64,000 bases of DNA. Origin: Candidatus Enterococcus ferrettii (GTDB taxonomy: Bacteria; Bacillota; Bacilli; Lactobacillales; Enterococcaceae). This document shows positions 17,111-25,628 of this stretch, piece by piece. Position 1 is the first letter of the stretch; each line of letters begins with the position of its first letter. A model generated the notes under the pieces. It did not search any database. It was not told the origin of the DNA and worked only from the letters and a program-made list of their open reading frames with translations. Where the stretch lies: positions 19,944-83,943 of the forward strand of contig NZ_JAFREL010000008.1 in assembly GCF_017377655.1 (NCBI RefSeq). The letters run 5' to 3'. The translations under genes and the position numbers were made by a program.

Positions 17111-18001
17111 TTATGGCAGCTCCAAAGAAAGCTGAAATTCTTTTTCCTTCAAGAAGGTTTCAAAGGCTTTGGCCCCAGCTGGTAATTGGATATCCTTCCT
17201 TTTAGCTAAATATACCGGACGATAAACTGGAGTCTCTAAAGGCAGGACCACAATATCATGAAATTTCATTAAATTGTTGTAAGGCAATATAGCAGCTCCT
17301 AAATTAATCGAAACCAATCCAGCTAATGCTTGATCTTCCTCAACTCGACAAGCAATGTTTAGAGGAAGTTTTTCTTTACGAAACAAATTATCAATGAAGT
17401 AGGTCTTATCCAAACAGAGAATCATCGGTATTTCGGATAATTCTGCAATGGAAACTTTTTTCTTCATTGCGTACGGATGAGACTTTGCGACAATAGCTAC
17501 CAAGGGTTGATCCAATAAATGAAAGAATTCGATTTCTGGTTCATTCTTTAAGTAGGAACAAATGGAAAAGTCACAAATTTCTTTTTTTGCGTTGTCAATC
17601 AAACGTGGGGTATTGCCCTGCCAAAATTTGAATTTATATTTGGCACGTTCGGGATCACTGCGGAATTGTTTCAGCAGCTCAGGTATAATCTCAGGTCCTA
17701 AGGTAAAAATGAACCCTAAATCAATACTACCGAAATATGGGTCAACAATATCCTGAATCGTGTCAGCTCCCAGCTTGATTTCCTCCAAGCCTTTTTTGAC
17801 CTTTTCGTAATAGATCTTGCCCATCTTGGTTAAGCGAATATTTCGACCCACAGGTTTGAATAGGGCCACACCCAAGTCATCTTCCATCCGGTGAATCATT
17901 CGGCTGAGGGAAGGCTGGGCTATACCTAGTTCGTCGGCGGCCTTTCCATAATGCTCCACCTCGGCCAAACGACAGAAGGCTTCTAAATTATGTAAGTTCA
18001 T
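17111..18001 (-). CDS. LysR-family transcriptional regulator
   Basis: A 296-aa LysR-type regulator with the N-terminal helix-turn-helix AADELGIAQPSLSRMIHRME (about residues 20-40) and a C-terminal effector-binding domain. It is divergent from the Gfo/Idh/MocA and aroD genes, and the shared 270-bp region contains an inverted-repeat LysR-box candidate just upstream of their promoter. It is therefore the probable regulator of those two genes. The effector is unknown; a shikimate-pathway or cyclitol-type compound would fit the neighbours. Confidence 0.9.
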   Translation of the reverse strand: MNLHNLEAFCRLAEVEHYGKAADELGIAQPSLSRMIHRMEDDLGVALFKPVGRNIRLTKMGKIYYEKVKKGLEEIKLGADTIQDIVDPYFGSIDLGFIFTLGPEIIPELLKQFRSDPERAKYKFKFWQGNTPRLIDNAKKEICDFSICSYLKNEPEIEFFHLLDQPLVAIVAKSHPYAMKKKVSIAELSEIPMILCLDKTYFIDNLFRKEKLPLNIACRVEEDQALAGLVSINLGAAILPYNNLMKFHDIVVLPLETPVYRPVYLAKRKDIQLPAGAKAFETFLKEKEFQLSLELP

Positions 18002-18158
18002 GGTTAGCTCCCTTTTTCTATTAAAGTGAAGGAATTGATTTTTTTAAAATTGAGCATTATCACAAAAATGTTATCAGTGTTTGAATTAGATACATATTTT
18101 TCTATCTGAATTTTGAATATGAAAAACCAACATAAAGCCTTCCTAGTAAAATTATAAC

Positions 18159-18219
18159 ATGATTGTTATGAATATCAATCATGATTGGAATTGTTTTCGC
18201 CATCAAAAATTCATATAGT
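18159..18219 (+). promoter_or_regulatory. LysR-box candidate and promoter for the Gfo/Idh-aroD operon
   Basis: ATGATTG (18159-18165) and CAATCAT (18176-18182) form an inverted repeat with a 10-base spacer, the spacing and symmetry expected of a LysR recognition site; a third half-site ATGATTG begins at 18181. Directly downstream is the promoter TTGTTT (18191-18196), 17 bases, TATAGT (18214-18219). An activator bound at the repeat would contact polymerase at -35. Unverified, but position, symmetry and promoter spacing agree. Confidence 0.6.
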
Positions 18220-18271
18220 ATTTAATAGAAAGAAAACGTTTTAGAAAAAGAAAAAATGGAGGAATCAATAG

Positions 18272-19447
18272 ATGGAAAAAGTGATAATTGCTTTAATTGG
18301 TGCCGGATTTGCGGGGAATTTTCATACTAATTCCTACAATAAGGTCAACGGTGTGAATTTACGAATCAAATATGTTTATGACAATGATAAACAGCGTGCA
18401 CAACAACTATGCGACAAATGGGACATCATTGAAGAAGTAGCCACCAGCTATCAGCAGGTTCTGGAAGATCCTGAAGTGGATGTCGTTGATATCATTACAC
18501 CACCTGTAACTCACTTGAGTCTAGCTTATGAAGCGTTGGATGCCAACAAACATGTTATCTGTGAAAAACCGTTAACAGGTTACTTTGGTGAAGAAGGCGA
18601 TGAAGAGCCCATTGGTCTGAAAGTTCCTAAAATAAAAATGTACGAAAGCTTGCTTAAAAATATTGATGAGTGTCGTAAGAAATTTGAAGCTTCAGATCGA
18701 CTGTTCATGTATGCCGAAAACTATGTATATTCACCAAATATCTTACGTTCAGCTGAAATCATTGAAGCAAAAAGAAGCAAGATCATGTACATGAAGGGGG
18801 AGGAAAGTATCCGTTCCTCCACTTCTCCAGCTTCTGCTTATTGGTCATTAGCTGGCGGCGGTTCATTAATCCGTCTGGGCAGCCATCCAATTGGCGGCAT
18901 GCTGTTCTTGAAACAAGTTGAAGCAAAAGCTCGTGGTGAAGAAATCAGCGTACAAAGTGTGGTAGCAGAAACAGGACGACTAGCTCCAAGCTTGAACCAG
19001 CATGACAAACGCTATTTTCCAGCAAAATCAATTGATACGGAAGACTTTGCGACAGTAATTATTACCTTTAGTGATGGTACCAAAGCTATTTCGATTTCTA
19101 ATGACAATACATTAGGTGGTGTGAAAAACTATGTGGAAGTTTATACCAATGACAGTGTTTTGGTAAACAATATTACACCAGCAGATAACCTGTCAACTTA
19201 CTTCTTGGATCAAGACAATTTGGATGATGTGTACATTTCGGAACAGCTGCAGGATAAAATTGGCTGGAATAAAGTGTTTGTGGCTGAAGAAACTTTGCGA
19301 GGATACTTGGCGCAATTCCAAGATTTCGCAGAATGTGCAGCAGAAAATCGTCAACCACTATCCGGTTTGGACCTCGCTTATGATACAATAAAAATTATCT
19401 ATGCGGCTTATCTGTCAGCTGAAGAAGGGCGCAGAGTAGATTTTTAA
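18272..19447 (+). CDS. Gfo/Idh/MocA family oxidoreductase
   Basis: A 391-aa NAD(P)-dependent oxidoreductase of the glucose-fructose oxidoreductase / inositol dehydrogenase family. The N-terminal Rossmann motif is ALIGAGFAGNFHT (7-19), and the catalytic lysine lies in CEKPLTG (97-103). Family members oxidise sugars, inositols and related cyclic polyols. It is followed 20 bp later by 3-dehydroquinate dehydratase, which suggests a ring-polyol acid such as a quinate- or shikimate-like compound as substrate; that is inference. It carries a clear ribosome site (GGAGG) and is divergent from the LysR gene. Confidence 0.85.
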   Translation: MEKVIIALIGAGFAGNFHTNSYNKVNGVNLRIKYVYDNDKQRAQQLCDKWDIIEEVATSYQQVLEDPEVDVVDIITPPVTHLSLAYEALDANKHVICEKPLTGYFGEEGDEEPIGLKVPKIKMYESLLKNIDECRKKFEASDRLFMYAENYVYSPNILRSAEIIEAKRSKIMYMKGEESIRSSTSPASAYWSLAGGGSLIRLGSHPIGGMLFLKQVEAKARGEEISVQSVVAETGRLAPSLNQHDKRYFPAKSIDTEDFATVIITFSDGTKAISISNDNTLGGVKNYVEVYTNDSVLVNNITPADNLSTYFLDQDNLDDVYISEQLQDKIGWNKVFVAEETLRGYLAQFQDFAECAAENRQPLSGLDLAYDTIKIIYAAYLSAEEGRRVDF

Positions 19448-19467
19448 GAAAGAAGTGATAACTTAAG

Positions 19468-20214
19468 ATGGAAACTGTAACTGTTGAAAATGTAACATTG
19501 GGTGAAGGTCTGCCAAAAGTGATTGTTCCTTTAGTGGGAAAGACTCGCGAGGAAATTCTACAAGAGGCCGAAATCGCTGTAGCCAGCAATTGTGATATTA
19601 TTGAATGGCGTATTGATCATTTTGCCGAAATTACTGATTTTGCTAAAGCGGCTGAGTTTGTTAAAGAAGTGAAAGCTGCTGTGAAGATGCCTTTGTTGGT
19701 TACCTTCCGTACAGCGAAAGAAGGTGGCGTTTGTCCGATGGATGATGTGCAATACTTCGAAATGTATAATGCGTTCTTGGAACAAGGAAACTTTGATTTG
19801 TTGGACGTTGAATTGTTTATGCCAGAAGCTGAGGTTGCAGAGTTAGTGAAAGCAGCTCATGACAAAGACGTGAAGATTGTAATGTGTAACCACGACTTCG
19901 ACAAAACACCACCAAAAGAAGAAATCATCACTCGTCTACGGACTATGCAAGATAAAGGTGCAGATATCTGCAAGATTGCGGTAATGCCGCAAACCACTCA
20001 TGATGTGATTGTTCTATTGGATGCTACGCAAGAAATGTATAATAATTATGCAAAACAACCGCTAATCACAATGTCTATGGGCAAACTAGGTGTTGTCAGC
20101 CGAGTTTCCGGCGCAACATTCGGTTCTGCCGCAACATTTGGCGCAGCGAAGAAAGCTTCAGCACCAGGACAAGTTTCAGTTGGCGAACTACGCACGATTT
20201 TAGAAACTTTATAG
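19468..20214 (+). CDS. aroD: Type I 3-dehydroquinate dehydratase
   Basis: A 248-aa class I 3-dehydroquinase, which forms a Schiff base with 3-dehydroquinate and eliminates water to give 3-dehydroshikimate. Visible residues are Glu46 and Arg48 (IIEWRIDHF), His142 (CNHDF) and the Schiff-base Lys169 (ICKIAVMPQ). Full length. The aroC-tyrA-aroA-aroK-pheA operon at 52.8 kb has no aroD, so this copy may serve biosynthesis. Its pairing with an oxidoreductase and a LysR regulator leaves a catabolic role open. Confidence 0.93.
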   Translation: METVTVENVTLGEGLPKVIVPLVGKTREEILQEAEIAVASNCDIIEWRIDHFAEITDFAKAAEFVKEVKAAVKMPLLVTFRTAKEGGVCPMDDVQYFEMYNAFLEQGNFDLLDVELFMPEAEVAELVKAAHDKDVKIVMCNHDFDKTPPKEEIITRLRTMQDKGADICKIAVMPQTTHDVIVLLDATQEMYNNYAKQPLITMSMGKLGVVSRVSGATFGSAATFGAAKKASAPGQVSVGELRTILETL

Positions 20215-20222
20215 GAAGTATT

Positions 20223-20255
20223 AAGATCAGGTGAGGGATTACCTGGTCTTTTTTT
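20223..20255 (+). terminator. Terminator of the aroD operon
   Basis: AAGATCAGGT (20223-20232) pairs with ACCTGGTCTT (20241-20250) including one wobble, with an 8-base loop and a run of T (20249-20255). A textbook intrinsic terminator 9 bases after the aroD stop. Confidence 0.88.
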
Positions 20256-20316
20256 CTAGATTGTCTTTTCAAATTCGCTTATTATTTCAGAGATGAATGA
20301 GTTTGAGAAGGCTTTT

Positions 20317-20480
20317 TTGTGTATAAATGCATAAAATTCTGTATATGGATGGCATGCGAGCAAATTAATGAATAAATTTGCGGTATTTGGTGAAAAAACT
20401 TATAAAAAAGCATTGACTTATTCAGATTAGAATTCTATAATCATAAACTATACAACAACTAATTGTATTTTTATGCAATT
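20317..20480 (+). promoter_or_regulatory. argC promoter with ArgR-box-like operators
   Basis: The promoter is TTGACT (20413-20418), 17 bases, TATAAT (20436-20441). Three A/T-rich partial palindromes resemble ArgR/AhrC operator half-sites: TGTATAAATGCATA (within 20317-20334), AATGAATAAATTTGCGG (20367-20383) and AATTGTATTTTTATGCAATT (20461-20480). The last is nearly symmetrical and lies between the -10 and the ribosome site. Arginine-dependent repression is expected from the family; the boxes are judged by eye. Confidence 0.65.
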
Positions 20481-20497
20481 TGATCGGAGGGTTTTGA

Positions 20498-21529
20498 GTG
20501 AAAGTATCAATTATCGGTGTGACTGGCTACAGCGGACTGGAATTACTACGTTTATTAAGTAACCATCCAGCTGTAGAGATCGTTTCAATCCACAGTCATT
20601 CACAAAATGGGGAAGCGATCGATCGACGATTCCCACATTTGAAACAGCTGATCGAATTGCCTTTAGAAGAAGTCGATCCTGAGAAAATTATGGCCCAGGC
20701 AGATTTAGTATTTTTCGCGGCTCCATCTGGGGTAGCTAAAGATCAAGCACTACCTTTTATAGAAAAACAGTTTCCAGTGATTGATTTATCTGGCGACTAT
20801 CGTTTGAAAAATCCAGCTCAGTATGAAAAATGGTATGGTAAGACTAGTGCTCCGATTTCAGCTTTAGAGCAGGCAACTTACGGTTTGGCGGATTTCGGAC
20901 TGCCGAAGAATTTAAAGTTGGTTGCGAATCCTGGCTGTTACGCCACAGCAGCAATTTTATCAGTTGCTCCATTAGTGAAGCAACAGTTAATTGAAAAGAA
21001 CTCCATCATTTTTGATGGCAAGTCTGGTTTATCAGGCGCTGGCAAGAAGCTTTCTGAAGCGGCTCATTATACTGAAGCGAACGACAACATGTCAGTGTAC
21101 AAATTGAATCAGCACCAGCATATTCCAGAAATTGTTCAGCAGCTGCAGCATTGGGATTCGGAGATTCCAGCGATTCAATTTTCGACAGCTTTAATTCCAG
21201 TGACTCGTGGAATTTTGATGACAACCTATTGTAAAGCTAAAGCAGGTATTACTGGCAGTGAAATTCGCGAAGCCTTTGAAGCAGAGTATGGAAACAAACC
21301 ATTCATTCGCTTGCAGGAGGATCAAAACTTCCCATGCATCAAACAAGTGGTGGGATCCAACTACTGCGACATCGGAACTGCCTATAATGAAGCAACTCAG
21401 ACAATAACGGTGGTCAGCGTAATTGACAACTTGGTCAAAGGCGCATCCGGCCAAGCTATTCAAAACTTAAACCTACTAATGAATCTACCGGAAACAACTG
21501 GCTTAGAGCTGATACCTGTTTATCCGTAA
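20498..21529 (+). CDS. argC: N-acetyl-gamma-glutamyl-phosphate reductase
   Basis: A 343-aa ArgC, the NADPH-dependent third step of ornithine/arginine synthesis, turning N-acetylglutamyl phosphate into the semialdehyde. The N-terminal nucleotide motif is GVTGYSGLELLRLL and the catalytic Cys147 is in NPGCYAT. The start is GTG 20498, six bases after CGGAGGG. First gene of argCJBD; argJ follows 18 bp later. Confidence 0.96.
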   Translation: MKVSIIGVTGYSGLELLRLLSNHPAVEIVSIHSHSQNGEAIDRRFPHLKQLIELPLEEVDPEKIMAQADLVFFAAPSGVAKDQALPFIEKQFPVIDLSGDYRLKNPAQYEKWYGKTSAPISALEQATYGLADFGLPKNLKLVANPGCYATAAILSVAPLVKQQLIEKNSIIFDGKSGLSGAGKKLSEAAHYTEANDNMSVYKLNQHQHIPEIVQQLQHWDSEIPAIQFSTALIPVTRGILMTTYCKAKAGITGSEIREAFEAEYGNKPFIRLQEDQNFPCIKQVVGSNYCDIGTAYNEATQTITVVSVIDNLVKGASGQAIQNLNLLMNLPETTGLELIPVYP

Positions 21530-21547
21530 CGACAAAGGAGACGACTT

Positions 21548-22741
21548 ATGAATATTATTGATGGAACAATCGCCAGTCCTAAAGGCTTTCAAGCTACTGG
21601 CTTACACTCAGGATTAAAGAAAAACAAATTGGACCTAGGAGTCATTTACTCAGAAAAGGCAGCGAAGGCCGCTGCTGTTTACACGACTAACCAAGTAAAG
21701 GCCGCTCCGATTTATGTAACAAAGGAAACGATGCAAGAACCAAGCATCCAGGCAGTCGTAGTTAACTCAGGGTACGCTAATGCCTGTACGGGAGAAATCG
21801 GCTTGGTCCACGCAAAACAAATGCAGCAGGCTACAGCAGATCACTTAGGAGTTACAGCTGATAAAGTAGCCGTTGCCTCTACTGGAGTTATCGGCAAAAT
21901 TATGCCAATTGAACTAGTCGAACAAGGAATTCAAAAGGTTGATATGGATGATTGCGAACCTTACCACTTCCACGAAGCCATCATGACAACTGATACGACA
22001 ACTAAAGAAATCGTCGTGCAAGACACAATCAATGGCGAGACGGTAACGATTGCCGGAACAGCTAAAGGTTCTGGGATGATTCATCCTAATATGGCAACAA
22101 TGCTAGCATTTATTACAACTGATGCAGAAATCTCACAAGAGCTGCTGCAGGAGTTGTTAAGTGAAAAGACGGAAACGACATTTAACCAAATTACAGTCGA
22201 TGGAGATACTTCAACTAACGATATGGTGTTAGTTATGGCTAACGGGCTTGCGGGTAATGCTGAAATTAAAAAAGGCACAGAAGGCTATGACAAGTTTGTA
22301 GCAATGTTCCAGCTAGTAAGTGAAACATTGGCTCAAATGATTGCCAAAGACGGCGAGGGAGCCACTAAGCTGATTGAAGTACAAGTAGAAGGCGCAACTG
22401 ACGAGTTGGCTGCCCGAATGATCGCTAAAAAGATTGTTGGCTCAATGTTAGTAAAAACCGCGATGTTTGGAGAAGATCCCAACTGGGGCAGAATCATCTG
22501 CGCTATCGGTTATTCAGAAACAAAGATCGATCCTGAGAAGGTAGATATGTGGATCGGCAGTGTGCAGGTACTGAAAAACAGCCAACCGCAAACCTTTGAC
22601 GAAGCTGCGATTAAACAAATTTTGGAACAAGACAAGATTGTTATTGCTGTTGATATGAATTTAGGAAACACAAAAGGTGCCGCTTGGGGCTGTGACTTAA
22701 CCTACAAGTATGTTGAAGTCAATGCGTTATACCATACGTAA
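21548..22741 (+). CDS. argJ: Bifunctional glutamate N-acetyltransferase / ornithine acetyltransferase
   Basis: A 397-aa ArgJ, which recycles the acetyl group from N-acetylornithine to glutamate and may also use acetyl-CoA. The self-cleavage site that yields alpha and beta chains is before Thr184 in HPNMATML; KGSGMIHPN and the oxyanion-hole threonines (ASTGVIG) are present. Its presence makes the pathway cyclic, consistent with no argE in the cluster. Confidence 0.96.
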   Translation: MNIIDGTIASPKGFQATGLHSGLKKNKLDLGVIYSEKAAKAAAVYTTNQVKAAPIYVTKETMQEPSIQAVVVNSGYANACTGEIGLVHAKQMQQATADHLGVTADKVAVASTGVIGKIMPIELVEQGIQKVDMDDCEPYHFHEAIMTTDTTTKEIVVQDTINGETVTIAGTAKGSGMIHPNMATMLAFITTDAEISQELLQELLSEKTETTFNQITVDGDTSTNDMVLVMANGLAGNAEIKKGTEGYDKFVAMFQLVSETLAQMIAKDGEGATKLIEVQVEGATDELAARMIAKKIVGSMLVKTAMFGEDPNWGRIICAIGYSETKIDPEKVDMWIGSVQVLKNSQPQTFDEAAIKQILEQDKIVIAVDMNLGNTKGAAWGCDLTYKYVEVNALYHT

Positions 22742-22754
22742 GGGGAGTAAAGAC

Positions 22755-23504
22755 ATGGGAAAAATCGTAGTGAAAATTGGCGGCGTCGCCAGTGATAATT
22801 TAACCGAAGAATTTTTTGATACATTAGCAGATTGGCAAGCAGCCGGTAAAGAAATCGTGATCGTTCACGGTGGCGGTTATTACATCACCGAAATGATGGA
22901 AAAACTAAATGTTCCAGTAACGATTGCCAACGGTCTGCGTGTGACCTCTGCTCAAGCATTAAAAATCACACAAATGGTGTTGATCGGACAAGTTCAGCCA
23001 GCCATCACCACGGTTTTTCAACAAAACGGTTTCTCAGCTGTTGGTCTACATGCATCTTGCGGCCAATTAATTCAAGGGACTTTTATCGACAAAGACAACT
23101 TAGGCTATGTTGGTACCATTACCAATATCGGTACCGGCATGATTAACGACGTATTAGCGAAAAATCATGTGCCAATCATCGCTCCTCTTGGTTTAACTGA
23201 AGAAGGCGAATGGTTAAATATTAATGCCGACACAGCTGCCTGCAAAATCGCGGAAGCATTAGATGCAGAAGCTTTATACTTAATCACTGACGTACCTGGC
23301 GTAAAATGCGAAGGCGAATGGTTGGAACATTTAACGACTGACGACGTTGAACAATTAAAAGATCAAGAAGTTATTACAGGCGGCATGATTCCTAAGCTAG
23401 ACAGTGCTACATCCGCATTGACCAAAGGCGTAAAGGAAGTCTTCATTACTAACAGTATCGCAAAATGCGGCACAAAGATCACGAAAGCGAAGGTGTTTGC
23501 ATGA
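22755..23504 (+). CDS. argB: Acetylglutamate kinase
   Basis: A 249-aa amino-acid kinase phosphorylating N-acetylglutamate. It opens with VVKIGGVASDN and has the substrate loop VIVHGGGYYI and the nucleotide-binding stretch NINADTAACKIAEAL. ATG 22755 follows AGGGGAG; an in-frame ATG at 22710 lies inside argJ. It overlaps argD by the sequence ATGA, indicating translational coupling. The short N-terminus suggests the arginine-insensitive hexamer-lacking form; that is inference. Confidence 0.95.
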   Translation: MGKIVVKIGGVASDNLTEEFFDTLADWQAAGKEIVIVHGGGYYITEMMEKLNVPVTIANGLRVTSAQALKITQMVLIGQVQPAITTVFQQNGFSAVGLHASCGQLIQGTFIDKDNLGYVGTITNIGTGMINDVLAKNHVPIIAPLGLTEEGEWLNINADTAACKIAEALDAEALYLITDVPGVKCEGEWLEHLTTDDVEQLKDQEVITGGMIPKLDSATSALTKGVKEVFITNSIAKCGTKITKAKVFA

Positions 23505-24649
23505 CTCATCTATTTCCTAATTACAAAAGAGAATCCATTGATCTAGTCAGAGGCTTCGGCAATTACGTCGAAGACCAAACGGGTAAAGAATATTTAGATT
23601 TCACCAGTGGAATTGGGGTAAACAGCCTAGGCCATCAACACCCTAAGCTAATCCAAGCCCTAGAAAAACAAATGCACCTAATCTGGCATACCTCAAACCT
23701 GTATTCCAGCAAGCTGCAGGAAGACGTAGCCAAGAAATTAGCCAACAACAAAAATTACTTAGCCTTCTTCTGCAACAGCGGAACCGAAGCCAACGAAGCA
23801 GCTATCAAGTTAGCACGTAAAGCCACCGGACGTTCAAAAATTATCAGCTTCCAGCAATCATTCCACGGACGTACCTATGGCGCATTAAGCGCCACCGGCC
23901 AAGAAGCACTGCACGAAGGCTTTGCTCCAATTTTACCCGATTTCCAATACGTACCTTTTAACGAAATCGAACCATTGAAGGAACTTGTCAATCAAGATAC
24001 CGCAGCAGTCATGATCGAACTAATTCAAGGCGAAGGCGGCGTACTACCAGCCGAGATCTCATTCGTTCAACAAGTCGCAGAGCTTTGTAAAGAACAAGGC
24101 GCCCTGTTAATCGTTGATGAGATTCAAACAGGAATCGGCCGAACAGGGAATCTCTACGCCTACGAAGGCTACGGTATCGAGCCAGACATCTTCACATTAG
24201 CAAAAGCACTAGGCAACGGTATTCCAGTTGGTGCTATGCTCGGCAAAAAAGAACTAAAGGATGCTTTCGGACCAGGTTCTCACGGCACAACCTTCGGCGG
24301 AAACAAATTAGCTTTACGAGTTGCAGTAGCAGTATTGGATATTATTAACGATCCAAACTTCCTAGATAAAGTGAAACAAAAAGGCGATTACGCCTTGAAA
24401 TCCTTAGGCAGCTTGAAAGACTCAAGCGATAAAGTACTAGATGTCCGCGGCCAAGGTTTGATGATCGGCGTTCAGCTGAAGGATCAAGATACCTTGAATG
24501 CAACTGTAGCCAATCTACAGAAAAAAGGCCTACTAGTCTTAAAGGCCGGCAACAATACGCTGCGCCTATTGCCTCCTCTAACGATTGAACAGGATGAGTT
24601 AGAGAAAGGGATTGGGATGATTAAGGTGGAGTTGTTGGATAATAAGTAA
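23501..24649 (+). CDS. argD: Acetylornithine aminotransferase
   Basis: A 382-aa class III PLP aminotransferase producing N-acetylornithine. Key features are NSGTEANEAAIKLAR (92-106), VDEIQTGIGRTG (205-216) and the Schiff-base Lys235 in TLAKALGNG. The start overlaps the argB stop. Last gene of the operon; no argF or argG is found in the window, so citrulline/arginine steps must be encoded elsewhere or be absent. Confidence 0.95.
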   Translation: MTHLFPNYKRESIDLVRGFGNYVEDQTGKEYLDFTSGIGVNSLGHQHPKLIQALEKQMHLIWHTSNLYSSKLQEDVAKKLANNKNYLAFFCNSGTEANEAAIKLARKATGRSKIISFQQSFHGRTYGALSATGQEALHEGFAPILPDFQYVPFNEIEPLKELVNQDTAAVMIELIQGEGGVLPAEISFVQQVAELCKEQGALLIVDEIQTGIGRTGNLYAYEGYGIEPDIFTLAKALGNGIPVGAMLGKKELKDAFGPGSHGTTFGGNKLALRVAVAVLDIINDPNFLDKVKQKGDYALKSLGSLKDSSDKVLDVRGQGLMIGVQLKDQDTLNATVANLQKKGLLVLKAGNNTLRLLPPLTIEQDELEKGIGMIKVELLDNK

Positions 24650-24656
24650 GTATGAG

Positions 24657-24689
24657 AACTCGGAATGCCATGAGGTGTTTCGGGTTTTT
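24657..24689 (+). terminator. Terminator of argCJBD
   Basis: AACTCGGAA (24657-24665) pairs with TTTCGGGTT (24678-24686) using two G-U pairs, followed by a T-run. It lies 8 bases after argD. The remaining 150 bases to the Fic gene contain A/T-rich possible promoter elements (TTGACA at 24809-24814) but no gene. Confidence 0.65.
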
Positions 24690-24840
24690 TGATGATCGGA
24701 AAGAACTTTTAAAGAATTGCTTCTTAGCGAATCATTTGACCTATTATAGTTTTTACACAGTATGTTTAAAATGGTAACATTAGGTATATAAGGTATATAT
24801 CCAAACTCTTGACACCTTTTATGATGAAGGAGAACTATTG

Positions 24841-25443
24841 ATGTTAGAAAACAAAGTAAGTATTACAGATCAAATTGAACTGGCTAAGGCTGAAGAAAAG
24901 ATAAGTAAACAAAAAGCTAAGCAGCTATTTGAATCTGGAAAAATTGATGAGATAGAAGTTGGAACCTTTCAAGGATTGGCAGAAATTCATAAGTATCTTT
25001 TTGACGACATTTACTATTTTGCTGGAAAAATTAGAGATGTTAATATAGCAAAAGGAAATTTTCGATTTGCTCCTGTAATGTATCTAAAAACAGCCTTAGG
25101 ACATATTGATAAAATGCCTCAGAATAATTATAAAGAAATCATTGCTAAATATGTAGAGATGAATGTTGCTCATCCTTTTCGCGAAGGAAACGGTAGAAGC
25201 ATGAGAATCTGGCTAGATTTAATCTTGAAGAAGGAACTTGGAAAAGTTGTGGACTGGAGTCAAGTCGACAAAGAAGCATATCTTTCTGCCATGGAACGTA
25301 GTCCTATAAATGATTTGGAGATCAGATTTTTATTGAAGGATGCGCTGACGGATAAAGTTGATGATCGTGATGTGTTTATGAAGGGGATAGATACTAGTTA
25401 TTTCTATGAAGGGTACATGGAGTATAGGATTGAAGATTTGTAG
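24841..25443 (+). CDS. Fic family AMP-transferase, class III (EfFic-like)
   Basis: A 200-aa stand-alone Fic protein, which moves AMP from ATP onto target-protein hydroxyls. The active-site motif [10 protein letters not shown] (111-120) is intact with catalytic His111, and the substrate flap [11 protein letters not shown] is at 68-78. The C-terminal helix contains SYFYEG (186-191), matching the (S/T)xxxE(G/N) inhibitory motif with Glu190. From memory, E. faecalis EfFic has His111 and Glu190 at the same numbers and switches between AMPylation and deAMPylation with bound metal. ATG 24841 follows AAGGAG; a TTG one codon earlier is possible. No antitoxin partner gene is present, as expected for class III. 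Confidence 0.9.
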   Translation: MLENKVSITDQIELAKAEEKISKQKAKQLFESGKIDEIEVGTFQGLAEIHKYLFDDIYYFAGKIRDVNIAKGNFRFAPVMYLKTALGHIDKMPQNNYKEIIAKYVEMNVAHPFREGNGRSMRIWLDLILKKELGKVVDWSQVDKEAYLSAMERSPINDLEIRFLLKDALTDKVDDRDVFMKGIDTSYFYEGYMEYRIEDL

Positions 25444-25541
25444 GCTATATTGTGGTCAGCTTAGAAATACAAAACTTTCGTCAAATTGGGAGATCGAGAT
25501 AAGTAGAAGCAAATACACTCCAATTCAAGCAATTATTTTAT

Positions 25542-25583
25542 AAATCGCTGCTTATTTTTATAATAGGCAACGATTTATTTTTG
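25542..25583 (+). terminator. Terminator after the Fic gene
   Basis: AAATCG...CTGCTTATT (25542-25556) pairs imperfectly with AATAGGCAACGATTT (25562-25576), followed by ATTTTTG. It lies about 100 bp after the Fic stop; nothing else is seen between 25444 and the next gene. Confidence 0.5.
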
Positions 25584-25628
25584 TTTACTGTTATAATTAA
25601 ACGTAAAGAATTTAGTGGAGGAAATCTC

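Noticed and set aside
18231..18244. Catabolite-response (cre) element at AGAAAACGTTTTAG
   Set aside because: The centre is palindromic, but the outer TG/CA bases of the cre consensus are absent and it lies downstream of the promoter in a short leader; too weak to list.
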